Source: Nocardioides xinjiangensis (lineage in GTDB: Bacteria > Actinomycetota > Actinomycetes > Propionibacteriales > Nocardioidaceae). From it: a DNA stretch of 64,000 bases. The position numbers and the translations under genes are program-made. The stretch is from positions 1-64,000 of the forward strand of contig NZ_JAFMSY010000005.1 of assembly GCF_017916455.1 (NCBI RefSeq), given 5' to 3'. The first letter of the stretch is position 1. Every line of letters begins with the position of its first letter. This document shows positions 41,637 to 49,471 of the stretch, piece by piece. The notes under the pieces are model-generated. The model worked only from the letters and a program-made list of their open reading frames with translations, was not told the origin of the DNA and made no database searches.

Positions 41637-43379
41637 TCAGCCCTTGCCGTGCCAGGACTCCCAGAGCGCAGCGTAGGGACCACCGGCGGCGACCAGCTCG
41701 TCGTGCGGACCGAGCTCGGAGATCACCCCGTCCTCCACGACCGCGACGCGGTCGGCGTCGTGCGCGGAGAAGAGCCGGTGCGCGATCGCGATGACGGTGC
41801 GCCCCTCCAGCACCGCCGCCAGCGAGCGCTCGAGGTGCCGGGCCGCGCGCGGGTCGATGAGGGAGGTGGCCTCGTCGAGGACGAGCGTGTGCGGGTCGGC
41901 CAGCACCAGCCGGGCCAGCGCGACCTGCTGCGCCTGGGCCGCCGCGAGCGCCAGCCCGCCCGACCCCACGACGGTGTCGAGGCCCTGGGGCAGCGCGTCC
42001 ACCCACTCCAGCGCGTCGACGGCGTCCAGCGCCTCGCGCACCGCGTCGTCGGAGGCGCCGGGGCGCGCGAGCACGACGTTGTCGCGCACGCTGCCGACGA
42101 AGACGTGGTGCTCCTGCGTCACCAGCGCGACGTGGCCGCGCAGGTCGTCGAGGGGCAGGTCGACGAGGTCGACGCCGCCGACCGTGACCCGCCCGGTGCG
42201 GGGCGGGTGGATGCCGGCCAGGAGGCGGCCGAGGGTCGACTTGCCCGCGCCGGAGGGGCCGACCATCGCGACGCGCTCGCCGACGCCCACGTCGAGGTCG
42301 ATGCCGTGCAGGACGTCGCGGCCCTCGACGTAGGAGAAGCGGACGTCCTCGGCCTCGATCTGCTCGTCGTGCGGCCGTGCCTCGCCCGCGGTGCGGTCGT
42401 CGGGCACGAGCGAGACGCCGAGCAGCCGCGCCAGGGAGGCAGCGCCCATCTGCAGCTCGTCGAGGATGGAGACGATCCGGTCGAGCGGGTCGATGAGCAT
42501 CTGGACGTAGAGCGTGGCGGCGGTGACGTCGGCGAGCGACACCTCGCCGCGCGTGTGCAGCCAGCCGCCGAGGAGCAGCGTGCCGACCACCGGCAGCAGG
42601 TAGCTGATCTCCATGCTCGGGAAGAACACCGTGCGCAGGCGGAGGGTGTACCTCTCGGCCTCGAACGACCTGGCGCAGTCGGCGTCGCCGCGGGCGATGC
42701 GGCGCTCCCCGAGGCCGAGCGCCTCGACGGTGCGCGCGCCCTCGACCGTCTCGGTGAGCGAGGCGGTGATCTCCGAGTACGTCGCCGACTCGCGCTCGTA
42801 GCCGTCGCGCGCGCGGGCGAGGTACCAGCGCAGCCCGAGCACGAGCGGCGGCGCGGCGAGCAGGCACGGCAGCGCCACCCACCAGCCGACGCTCAGCGCG
42901 GCGGCGAGGGTCAGCACCGCCGTGACCACCGCGATCGTCCACTCCGGCAGCGCCATCCGGACCGACCAGCCCAGCTGGTCGACGTCGCGGTTGGTGCGGG
43001 TGAGCAGGTCGCCGGAGCCGGCCGACTCGACGGTCCCGACCGGGAGCGAGAGCGCGCTGGCGACGAAGTCCTCCCGCAGCTCGGCCAGCACCTGCTCCCC
43101 GAGCACCTGGCTGTAGTAGCGCGCGAAGCGGGTGAGGACCGTCTGGACGACGAGGAAGCCGGCGAGCAGCAGCGCGATGCGGTCGACGTGGCCGCGGGTG
43201 GTGCCGTCCTCGACGGCGCCGACCAGGTCGCCGAGGAGGCGGGGTGCGGCCAGGGCGGCGACCGCCGCGAGCACGTGGAGGGCCAGGGCGCCCCACAGCA
43301 GGCGCGGGTGCCGGCGGGCGATGCGGACGGCGTACGACCGCACGTCGCGCGGCCCGGCGACGGGGAGACGGGTGGTCAC
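41637..43379 (-). CDS. ABC exporter half-transporter with intact Walker motifs but altered signature
   Basis: A 580-residue type IV ABC half-transporter: six membrane helices (about 1-320) and an NBD (about 340-580). Walker A is GPSGAGKSTLGRLLAG, Walker B LVLDEATSLID and the H-loop AIAHRLFSA, all normal; but the ABC signature LSGGQ is replaced by ALAAAQAQQVALARL. The GTG start at 43379 overlaps the stop of the upstream partner gene (TCAC on the plus strand), so the two are coupled. In a heterodimer this subunit would give the ATP-binding face of the one good site, while its partner gives the signature. Substrate unknown; such pairs export drugs, lipids or peptides. Confidence 0.88.
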   Translation of the reverse strand: MTTRLPVAGPRDVRSYAVRIARRHPRLLWGALALHVLAAVAALAAPRLLGDLVGAVEDGTTRGHVDRIALLLAGFLVVQTVLTRFARYYSQVLGEQVLAELREDFVASALSLPVGTVESAGSGDLLTRTNRDVDQLGWSVRMALPEWTIAVVTAVLTLAAALSVGWWVALPCLLAAPPLVLGLRWYLARARDGYERESATYSEITASLTETVEGARTVEALGLGERRIARGDADCARSFEAERYTLRLRTVFFPSMEISYLLPVVGTLLLGGWLHTRGEVSLADVTAATLYVQMLIDPLDRIVSILDELQMGAASLARLLGVSLVPDDRTAGEARPHDEQIEAEDVRFSYVEGRDVLHGIDLDVGVGERVAMVGPSGAGKSTLGRLLAGIHPPRTGRVTVGGVDLVDLPLDDLRGHVALVTQEHHVFVGSVRDNVVLARPGASDDAVREALDAVDALEWVDALPQGLDTVVGSGGLALAAAQAQQVALARLVLADPHTLVLDEATSLIDPRAARHLERSLAAVLEGRTVIAIAHRLFSAHDADRVAVVEDGVISELGPHDELVAAGGPYAALWESWHGKG

Positions 43380-45100
43380 GAGGCCTCCTCCGCCAGGTCG
43401 GCGGTCTCCCGGGTGACGACGGCCCGGTAGCCGGGCTCCGACTCCAGCAGCCACGCATGGGTGCCGCTGGCGACGACGCGGCCGTCGACGAGGAAGGCCA
43501 CCTCGTCGGCCGTGTCGAGCAGCAGGGGGCTCACGGTGGTGACCACCGTCGTCCGTCCGGCCCGGTGCTCACGCAGCCGGGACGCGATGCGCGCCTCGGT
43601 GTGCGCGTCGACCGCCGAGGTGGGCTCGACCAGCACGAGCACCTCCGGGTCCGCGGCCAGGGCGCGGGCCAGCACGAGACGCTGCCGCTGCCCGCCGGAG
43701 AAGGACCGGCCCTTCTCGGTGACCACGGTGTCGAGCCCGGCGGGGAGCTCGGCGAGCACGTCCTGCGCCGACGCGGCGGCCACGGCCTGCTCGACACCGC
43801 CGCGACCGGCGACGTCGAGCACCTCGCGCAGCGGACCGGAGAACAGCTGGGCGCCGGAGTCGGAGACCACGACCCGGCGCCGCACGTCGGCGCGGGGCAG
43901 CGCCGTCAGCGGTACGCCGCCGAGGGTCACCTCGTCGTCGGGCACCGGCGCGCACAGGCCGAGCCGGTCGGCGAGCGACGCCGACTCGTCGGGGTGCTCG
44001 GTGACGATCGCCGTGAGCCGGCCGGGGGCGACCCGCAGCCCCGAGCGGGCGTCGGCGAGCTCCGATCCGACGGGCGGCGCCGGCGCCGGGTCCACGGGCT
44101 CGTCGAGGTCGGGCTCCAGGGCCAGGACCCGGCACACCCGCCGCGCCGCGACGCGACCGCGGATGTACTTGTTGGCGAACTCCGTCGCCGTCCGCAGCGG
44201 GATGAGGAGGAACGCGGAGTACCCCTAGAAGGCGACGAGCTCGCCGGCCGTGATCTCGCCGGCGACGGCGGCGCGGGCGCCGAGCCAGACCACCAGCACG
44301 ACGAACACCCCGGGCAGCAGCACCTGCAGCGCGCTCAGCACGGACTGCACGCGGGCCACCTGGACGCCCGCCTGCCGGGTGTCCTGCGACTCGCGGCGGT
44401 AGCGGGACAGGAACACCTGCTCGCCGCCGATGCCGCGCAGCACCCGCAGGCCGCCGACGATGTCGCTGGCGGTGTTCGACAGGTCGCCCATCAGCTGGCG
44501 CTGGTGGGCGCTGCGGGACTGCAGCGGGCTGAGCAGCGGACCGATGAGCACGAGCAGCAGCGGCACCCCGAGCAGCACGACGAGGCCGAGCGTGACCGAG
44601 GTCTGCAGCAGGATCACCGACACGAGCAGGAACGACACGACCGCGCCGGCGAAGCGGGCGAGGATGTCCATCACCTGGCCGATGTGCGACAGGTCGCTCG
44701 TGCCGATGGCGACGACCTCGCCCGTCGACACCTTGCGCGGCAGGGTCGCCCCGAGGCGCACCGTCTGCCGGGTGACGAGCTGCACCGTCCGGTAGGCCGC
44801 CACCAGCCAGTTCGTGACCGCGAAGCGGTGGCGCATGATGCCCGCCGCCGCCTGCACCAGCCCGACGACCAGCAGCACGCCGGCCCAGACCAGCAGCTGC
44901 TCGGCGTCCCGGGCCGCCACCCCGCGGTCGATGGCGCGCCCGAGCACCGCCGGGATGACGGCCTGGGCGCTCATCCAGAGGATGCCGAACGCCATCCCGC
45001 CGGCGAGGGTCGGCCACTGCCCGCGGGCGACCCACCAGAGGAAGCGTCCGGGGGAGCGGTGGTCGGCGGTCCCGGGGTCCTCGAGGGGCAGGCGTCGCAC
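43376..45100 (-). pseudogene. ABC exporter partner half, split by an in-frame amber codon
   Basis: The frame is continuous from GTG 45100 to the stop at 43376 (574 sense codons plus one internal TAG). The internal TAG at 44225-44227 interrupts the coding text GELVAF-stop-GYSAFLLIPLRTATEF; related exporters carry a residue such as Tyr here, so a single TAC-to-TAG change explains it. Before it lie the six-helix region; after it the NBD, with Walker A degenerate (TEHPDESAS), signature SFSGGQRQR intact, Walker B VLVLVEPTSAVD lacking the Asp, and no clear H-loop His. It may be a recent pseudogene, a read-through gene, or a sequencing error. Start: TAGGAT 6 nt before the GTG. Without it the downstream half would lack its partner. 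Confidence 0.8.
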
Positions 45101-45106
45101 CGACCG

Positions 45107-45112
45107 ATCCTA
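45107..45112 (-). promoter_or_regulatory. -10 hexamer of a leaderless promoter (ABC exporter operon)
   Basis: TAGGAT on the minus strand, 6 nt before the GTG at 45100. Confidence 0.6.
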
Positions 45113-45156
45113 GGTTCGGGCCGCTCCCGCGGACGAATCCTTTTCCGACCGCTCGG

Positions 45157-45711
45157 TCAGGCGAGACCGGGGAACTTCGCCGTCACACCCTCGAGCAGGG
45201 TGGCCGGGCGCTGCTCCTCGCCCGCCTGGGCGCTGAGGACCACCAAGGCGCCGGTCAGCGCGGGCACGGCCCACTGCAGCAGCTTCAGCTGCCGCTGGGC
45301 GGCGGCGACGTCGCTGGGCGTGTGGGCCGAGGGCTCGGTGCCGGACTCCGCGGGCACGGCGGTCTGCTGCGACACCCGCTTGCCGAGGGCGCGGCTGTAG
45401 GCGGTGACCCCCAGGGCCGCGACGGTGAGCCCGGTCTTCAGCACGACGGTGCGTCCGGCGCCCTTCTGGGCCGACACGCGGCCGGCGTCGCTGGCGAGCA
45501 TCCCGATGCTGCCGACCAGGTGGGCGGCGATGGCCGCGGCGTTGACCGGGGTCCACCGGTCCCAGCCGACGTTGGCGACCGCGCCCGTGCCCTGGGCGGA
45601 GTCGGCCTCGGCCGCCGCGGGATTGAGTGCAGTCGCGTTGGCCAGCGTGCCGCCGAACCAGGCGGCCAGGCCGACGTCGTGGAGCGAGCGGGACAGGGTG
45701 TTCGTGGACAT
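45157..45711 (-). CDS. Hypothetical membrane-associated protein (paralogue of the 39975-40496 gene)
   Basis: A 184-residue protein read from ATG 45711, with GGAGG a few nt upstream. Three or four moderately hydrophobic helices occur (GLAAWFGGTLANATALNPAA, NAAAIAAHLVGSIGMLASDA, VVLKTGLTVAALGVTAYSRA, AVPALTGALVVLSAQAGEEQ). It shares the WFGG, LNPAA, W-x-R-W-x-P-V and PALTGA positions with the protein at 39975. Function unknown. Unlike its paralogue it has a Shine-Dalgarno sequence and no leaderless hexamer at the usual distance. It lies between the ABC exporter and the YbaK-like gene. Confidence 0.72.
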   Translation of the reverse strand: MSTNTLSRSLHDVGLAAWFGGTLANATALNPAAAEADSAQGTGAVANVGWDRWTPVNAAAIAAHLVGSIGMLASDAGRVSAQKGAGRTVVLKTGLTVAALGVTAYSRALGKRVSQQTAVPAESGTEPSAHTPSDVAAAQRQLKLLQWAVPALTGALVVLSAQAGEEQRPATLLEGVTAKFPGLA

Positions 45712-45802
45712 GGGTCCTCCGTCGGGGGTGGTGTGGATGCGAGTCAGGTCCGTACCCGTGGCGATCCGATCCATGCCCGGCCGCCCCTTTGGAGAAGGGG
45801 CT

Positions 45803-46372
45803 TCAGCGCCCGAGGTCGGGCACCACCTCGGCGCCGGGCAGGCCGGCGAGGAGGCGCCCGGGCAGCAGCAGCTTCGAGCGGCGCACGCCGCTGCCCAGCA
45901 CGACGACGGGCTCGTCGAGCAGCGCGTCGTGCACCAGGACCCGCCACCCGGCGGGCAGCCCGACCGGGGTGATGCCGCCGTACTCCATCCCGGTCTCCGC
46001 GACCGCCCGCTCCACCGGCAGGAACGAGGCCTTGCGCACGTCGAGCATCCTGCGGACGAGGGTGTTGACGTCGGCGCGGGTGTCGGCGCGCACCACGCAG
46101 GCCGCGATCCGCTCGTCGCCGGCCCGCGAGCCCGCGACGACCACGCAGTTGCCGCTGGCGGTCATGGGGATGTCGTACGCCTCGCTCATCGCCGCCGTGT
46201 CGGCGAGGTCGGGGTCGATCCCGACGACCGCCACCTCGCCGGCGCCGGCCCACCCGGCCAGAGCGGCGGCGACCGGAGGGGCCACGAGGTCCGGGTGCTC
46301 GACGGCGGGCAGCGAGGCGAGGGCGGGGAACGACGGCAGCGGTGGGAGCGTCACGCGGTCATCATGCGCCAT
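45803..46372 (-). CDS. YbaK/EbsC-type aminoacyl-tRNA deacylase-like protein
   Basis: A 189-residue protein of the YbaK/ProX editing-domain fold. Conserved parts include NCVVVAGSRAGDERIAACVV, DVNTLVRRMLDVRKASFLPV and the hallmark METGMEYGGITPVGLP-like segment (GMEYGGITPVGLPAGW), with the lysine position represented by KASF. Family members hydrolyse mischarged tRNA (e.g. Cys- or Ala-tRNAPro). Its exact specificity is not predictable. The ATG at 46372 gives a 45-residue N-terminal part before the core; it is divergent from the GDPD operon. Confidence 0.85.
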   Translation of the reverse strand: MAHDDRVTLPPLPSFPALASLPAVEHPDLVAPPVAAALAGWAGAGEVAVVGIDPDLADTAAMSEAYDIPMTASGNCVVVAGSRAGDERIAACVVRADTRADVNTLVRRMLDVRKASFLPVERAVAETGMEYGGITPVGLPAGWRVLVHDALLDEPVVVLGSGVRRSKLLLPGRLLAGLPGAEVVPDLGR

Positions 46373-46420
46373 TCACCCGGACGCCACCCGGCGGTCCCGT
46401 GCGCCGGTCACGGTGGCTGC

Positions 46421-47512
46421 ATGACGGTGACCCGCGAGGCGCCCCCGGGCCGGACGGCCAGGACCTCGTCGTTGGTCCTCACCCCCGCCGTGGTCGCGCA
46501 CCGCGGCGCCAGCGGCCACCGTCCCGAGCACACGCTCGAGGCCTACCGCACGGCCATCCGGATGGGCGTCGACGACATCGAGCTCGACCTGGTCTCCACC
46601 CGGGACGGGGTGCTGGTCGCCCGGCACGACCTCGAGCTCAGCACGACGACCGACGTCGCCGACCGCCCCGACCTCGCCCACCTGCGCCGGACCCTCACCG
46701 TCGACGGCGTCGCCCAGCGCGGCTGGTTCGTCCAGGACCTCACCCTCGCCGAGCTGAAGACCCTCGCCACCCGCGAGCGGATGCCGGGCACCCGGCCCGG
46801 CAACACGCTGTACGACGGCGCGGAGGGGGTGCCGACGCTCACCGAGGTGCTGGCGATGGTCGGCGCCGAGTCCGCGCGGCGCGGACGTGCGGTGGGCGTG
46901 CTGCTCGAGCTCAAGCACGCGCTGCACCACGACCGGATCGGCCTGCCGCTCGACGTCCCCCTCATGCGCGACCTGGCCCGTCACGGCCTCGACCACCCGT
47001 GGGCGCGGGTCACCCTGATGTCGTTCGAGACCACGATCCTGCGGCGGCTGGCCGCACGCACCCGGCTGCCGGTCGTGCAGCTGCTCGAGTCCGCGCACCG
47101 GCACCCGGCCGACCTGCTCGCCGCGGGGGACACGCGCACCTACGGCGACCTGCTCACGCCCGACGGACTGGCCTGGGTCGACGAGTACGCCGACGGCATC
47201 GGCCCGCACAAGTCGCTCGTGCTGCCGCGCGACGGCGCGGGGGCGATCGGCGCCCCCTCGACCGTGGTCGGCGACGCGCACCGGCGGGGACTGACCGTGC
47301 ACGTGTGGACCGTCCGCGGGGAGAACCGCTTCCTGCCCACCAACCTGCGCCGGGGCGACGCGCCCGACGCGCTCGGCGACATGCTCGCCGAGGTCGAGGC
47401 CCTCCTCGCGGCCGGCGTCGACGGGGTGATCACCGACCACCCGGAAGCGGCGCTGGCGGCGCTGCGCACGGTGACAGGCACAGCCTTGCACCGGCGTACG
47501 CTCACCTCGTGA
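46421..47512 (+). CDS. Glycerophosphodiester phosphodiesterase (GDPD family)
   Basis: A 363-residue TIM-barrel enzyme. The catalytic region is complete: VVAHRGASGHRPEHTLEAY (His and Arg), DDIELDLVSTRDGVLVARHD (Glu, Asp and the second His), and later LLELKHALHHDRIG, VWTVRGENRF, and DGVITDHPEAAL at the end. These enzymes split glycerophosphodiesters into glycerol-3-phosphate and an alcohol. There is no signal peptide in the normal position, so a cytoplasmic place is likely. CACGGT 6 nt before the ATG resembles the leaderless promoters. Its stop overlaps the start of the aminotransferase gene (GTGA). Confidence 0.88.
   Translation: MTVTREAPPGRTARTSSLVLTPAVVAHRGASGHRPEHTLEAYRTAIRMGVDDIELDLVSTRDGVLVARHDLELSTTTDVADRPDLAHLRRTLTVDGVAQRGWFVQDLTLAELKTLATRERMPGTRPGNTLYDGAEGVPTLTEVLAMVGAESARRGRAVGVLLELKHALHHDRIGLPLDVPLMRDLARHGLDHPWARVTLMSFETTILRRLAARTRLPVVQLLESAHRHPADLLAAGDTRTYGDLLTPDGLAWVDEYADGIGPHKSLVLPRDGAGAIGAPSTVVGDAHRRGLTVHVWTVRGENRFLPTNLRRGDAPDALGDMLAEVEALLAAGVDGVITDHPEAALAALRTVTGTALHRRTLTS
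47497..47502 (+). promoter_or_regulatory. -10 hexamer of an internal leaderless promoter (aminotransferase gene)
   Basis: TACGCT, then 6 nt, then GTG at 47509. It lies inside the 3' end of the GDPD gene, so the aminotransferase can be made both from the operon and from its own leaderless message. Confidence 0.5.
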
Positions 47513-49197
47513 CGACAGCCGGTGCCGCCTCGACCGCCCTCCTCGAGCGCATCCGCGCGTCCGTCATCGGCGACGACCAGGTCATGCAGGGCCCCTACGG
47601 CCCGCGCCGGGTGACCTACGCCGACTACACCGCGTCGGGCCGCAGCCTGACCTTCATCGAGGACTTCATCCGCCACGAGGTGCTGCCGGCCTACGCCAAC
47701 ACCCACACCGAGGCCAGCGGCACCGGCCTCCAGACCACCCGGCTGCGCGAGGACGCGCGGCGCATCATCCGCGACGCGGTCGGCGGCGACGACGAGACGG
47801 TCGTGGTGTTCTGCGGCTCCGGCAGCACCGCCGCGATCGACAAGCTCATCGGCATCCTCGGCCTGCGGATCCCCGCCGAGCTTGACGACCGGTACGAGTT
47901 GAGCGCCGCGATCCCGGCCGACGAGCGGCCGGTGGTGTTCATCGGACCCTTCGAGCACCACTCCAACGAGGTCAGCTGGCGCGAGACGATCGCCGACGTC
48001 GTGACGATCCACGAGGACGCCGACGGCCGGGTCTCCCTCGACCACCTGCGCGAGGAGCTCGAGCGCCACGCCGACCGGCCGCTGAAGATCGGCTCCTTCT
48101 CCGCCGCCTCCAACGTCACCGGCATCGTCACCGACACCGAGGGCGTCGCCGACCTGCTGCACGAGCACGGCGCCCTCAGCTTCTGGGACTTCGCGGCCTG
48201 CGCGCCCTACGTCGACATCGAGATGTCGGGCCCCGGCCGCTCGTACAAGGACGCGATCTTCATCTCGCCGCACAAGTTCATCGGCGGCCCGGGGACCCCC
48301 GGCGTGCTCGTGGTGCGCCGCGAGCTGATGACCAACCGGGTTCCGGTCGTGCCCGGCGGCGGCACGGTCATGTACGTCAACCCGACCGAGCACCGCTACC
48401 TCGACGACAAGGCCCACCGCGAGGAGGGCGGCACCCCCGCGATCGTGGAGTCCATCCGCGCCGGCCTCGTCTTCCAGCTCAAGCAGGCCGTCGGGGTCGA
48501 GACCATCCAGGCCCACGAGGAGGAGATGCTGCGGCGCGCGGTCGGGGCCTGGCAGGCCGAGCCGTCGATCCAGATCCTCGGCAACCTCGCCGCGCAGCGG
48601 CTCTCGATCGTGTCCTTCGTCGTCAGGGCGCCCGACGGGACCTACCTCCACCACAACTTCGTCGTGGCCCTCCTCAACGACCTGTTCGGCATCCAGACCC
48701 GCGGCGGGTGCTCGTGCGCGGGTCCCTACGGCCACCGCCTGCTCGACATCGACCTCGACCGCAGCCACGCCTTCGAGGCGCAGATCGCCACGGGGTGCGA
48801 GGGCATCAAGCCCGGCTGGGTGCGGGTGAACTTCAACTACTTCGTCGACGAGGAGGTCTTCGCCTACGTCGTGGAGGCCGTCCGCCTCGTGGCCCGCGAG
48901 GGCTGGCGGCTGCTCGGCGACTACCGGTTCGACCCGCTCACCGGTCTGTGGCGCCACCGCACCGGCCCGGTCGAGCCGCCGATGCGACTGGCCGACGTGA
49001 CGTACGCCGACGACGGCGCCATGACCTGGCCCGCGCACACGCAGACGGCCCCCGTCTCGGTGCTCCGGGAGCACCTCGACGAGGGCCGCGCGATCATGGC
49101 CGCCGCATCCCCTCCGGACTGGTCGGACACCGCCCACCTCGGCGCCGAGCTCGACGACCTCCGGTGGTTCGCCCTGCCGGCCTGCTCGCTGGCCTAG
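47509..49197 (+). CDS. Class V aminotransferase (cysteine desulfurase-like), long form
   Basis: A 562-residue PLP enzyme of fold type I. SGSTAAIDKLIG (cofactor phosphate), SFWDFAACAPYVDIEM (Asp to the pyridine N) and SPHKFIGGPGTPG with Lys256 as the Schiff-base lysine are clear. RGGCSCAGPYG (Cys401 and Cys403) sits where SufS/CsdA-type desulfurases have their active cysteine. The protein is about 150 residues longer than typical SufS/CsdA; the extra part is the C-terminal region (from DYRFDPLTGLWRHRT). Reaction unknown: desulfurase, selenocysteine lyase or another beta-eliminase are possible. It is translationally coupled to the GDPD gene (GTGA overlap). Stop overlaps the convergent gene's stop in CTAG. 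Confidence 0.85.
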   Translation: MTTAGAASTALLERIRASVIGDDQVMQGPYGPRRVTYADYTASGRSLTFIEDFIRHEVLPAYANTHTEASGTGLQTTRLREDARRIIRDAVGGDDETVVVFCGSGSTAAIDKLIGILGLRIPAELDDRYELSAAIPADERPVVFIGPFEHHSNEVSWRETIADVVTIHEDADGRVSLDHLREELERHADRPLKIGSFSAASNVTGIVTDTEGVADLLHEHGALSFWDFAACAPYVDIEMSGPGRSYKDAIFISPHKFIGGPGTPGVLVVRRELMTNRVPVVPGGGTVMYVNPTEHRYLDDKAHREEGGTPAIVESIRAGLVFQLKQAVGVETIQAHEEEMLRRAVGAWQAEPSIQILGNLAAQRLSIVSFVVRAPDGTYLHHNFVVALLNDLFGIQTRGGCSCAGPYGHRLLDIDLDRSHAFEAQIATGCEGIKPGWVRVNFNYFVDEEVFAYVVEAVRLVAREGWRLLGDYRFDPLTGLWRHRTGPVEPPMRLADVTYADDGAMTWPAHTQTAPVSVLREHLDEGRAIMAAASPPDWSDTAHLGAELDDLRWFALPACSLA

Positions 49198-49460
49198 GGC
49201 CGGTCGGACCCCCGGCGCGACGGCCACACCGACGCGGCGAGGCCGGCAGCACCGGCGGCGAGCCAGGGGACCGGCAGGAGCCAGCGCAGCTGGGAGGTCT
49301 CCACCACGTCGCCCTGGACCAGCGCCCACACCAGCACCAGGCCGGCGAAGGCGACGCCCATCACGAGCTGGCCCACGTTGACGGGGTGCCAGCCGGACGG
49401 CCGGGACGGGGCGTCGAGCGGACCGGTCATCGGCTCGTCGTACATGTCGTGCTCGGACAT
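49194..49460 (-). CDS. Small two-helix membrane protein
   Basis: An 88-residue protein with a hydrophilic, proline-rich N-terminus (MSEHDMYDEPMTGPLDAPSR) and two membrane segments, NVGQLVMGVAFAGLVLVWAL and WLLPVPWLAAGAAGLAASVW. Start at ATG 49460. It follows the PspC gene by 11 nt on the same strand and probably belongs to its operon. Its stop shares CTAG (49194-49197) with the convergent aminotransferase gene. Function unknown; a role in envelope stress with the PspC protein is a guess from position. Confidence 0.7.
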   Translation of the reverse strand: MSEHDMYDEPMTGPLDAPSRPSGWHPVNVGQLVMGVAFAGLVLVWALVQGDVVETSQLRWLLPVPWLAAGAAGLAASVWPSRRGSDRP

Positions 49461-49471
49461 CGCGGTGCTCC

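Noticed and set aside
43376..44137. Separate gene for a stand-alone ATPase domain
   Set aside because: It is in the same frame as the upstream membrane part, has no ribosome-binding site at its first ATG, and starts in the middle of the linker; an amber-split single gene fits better.
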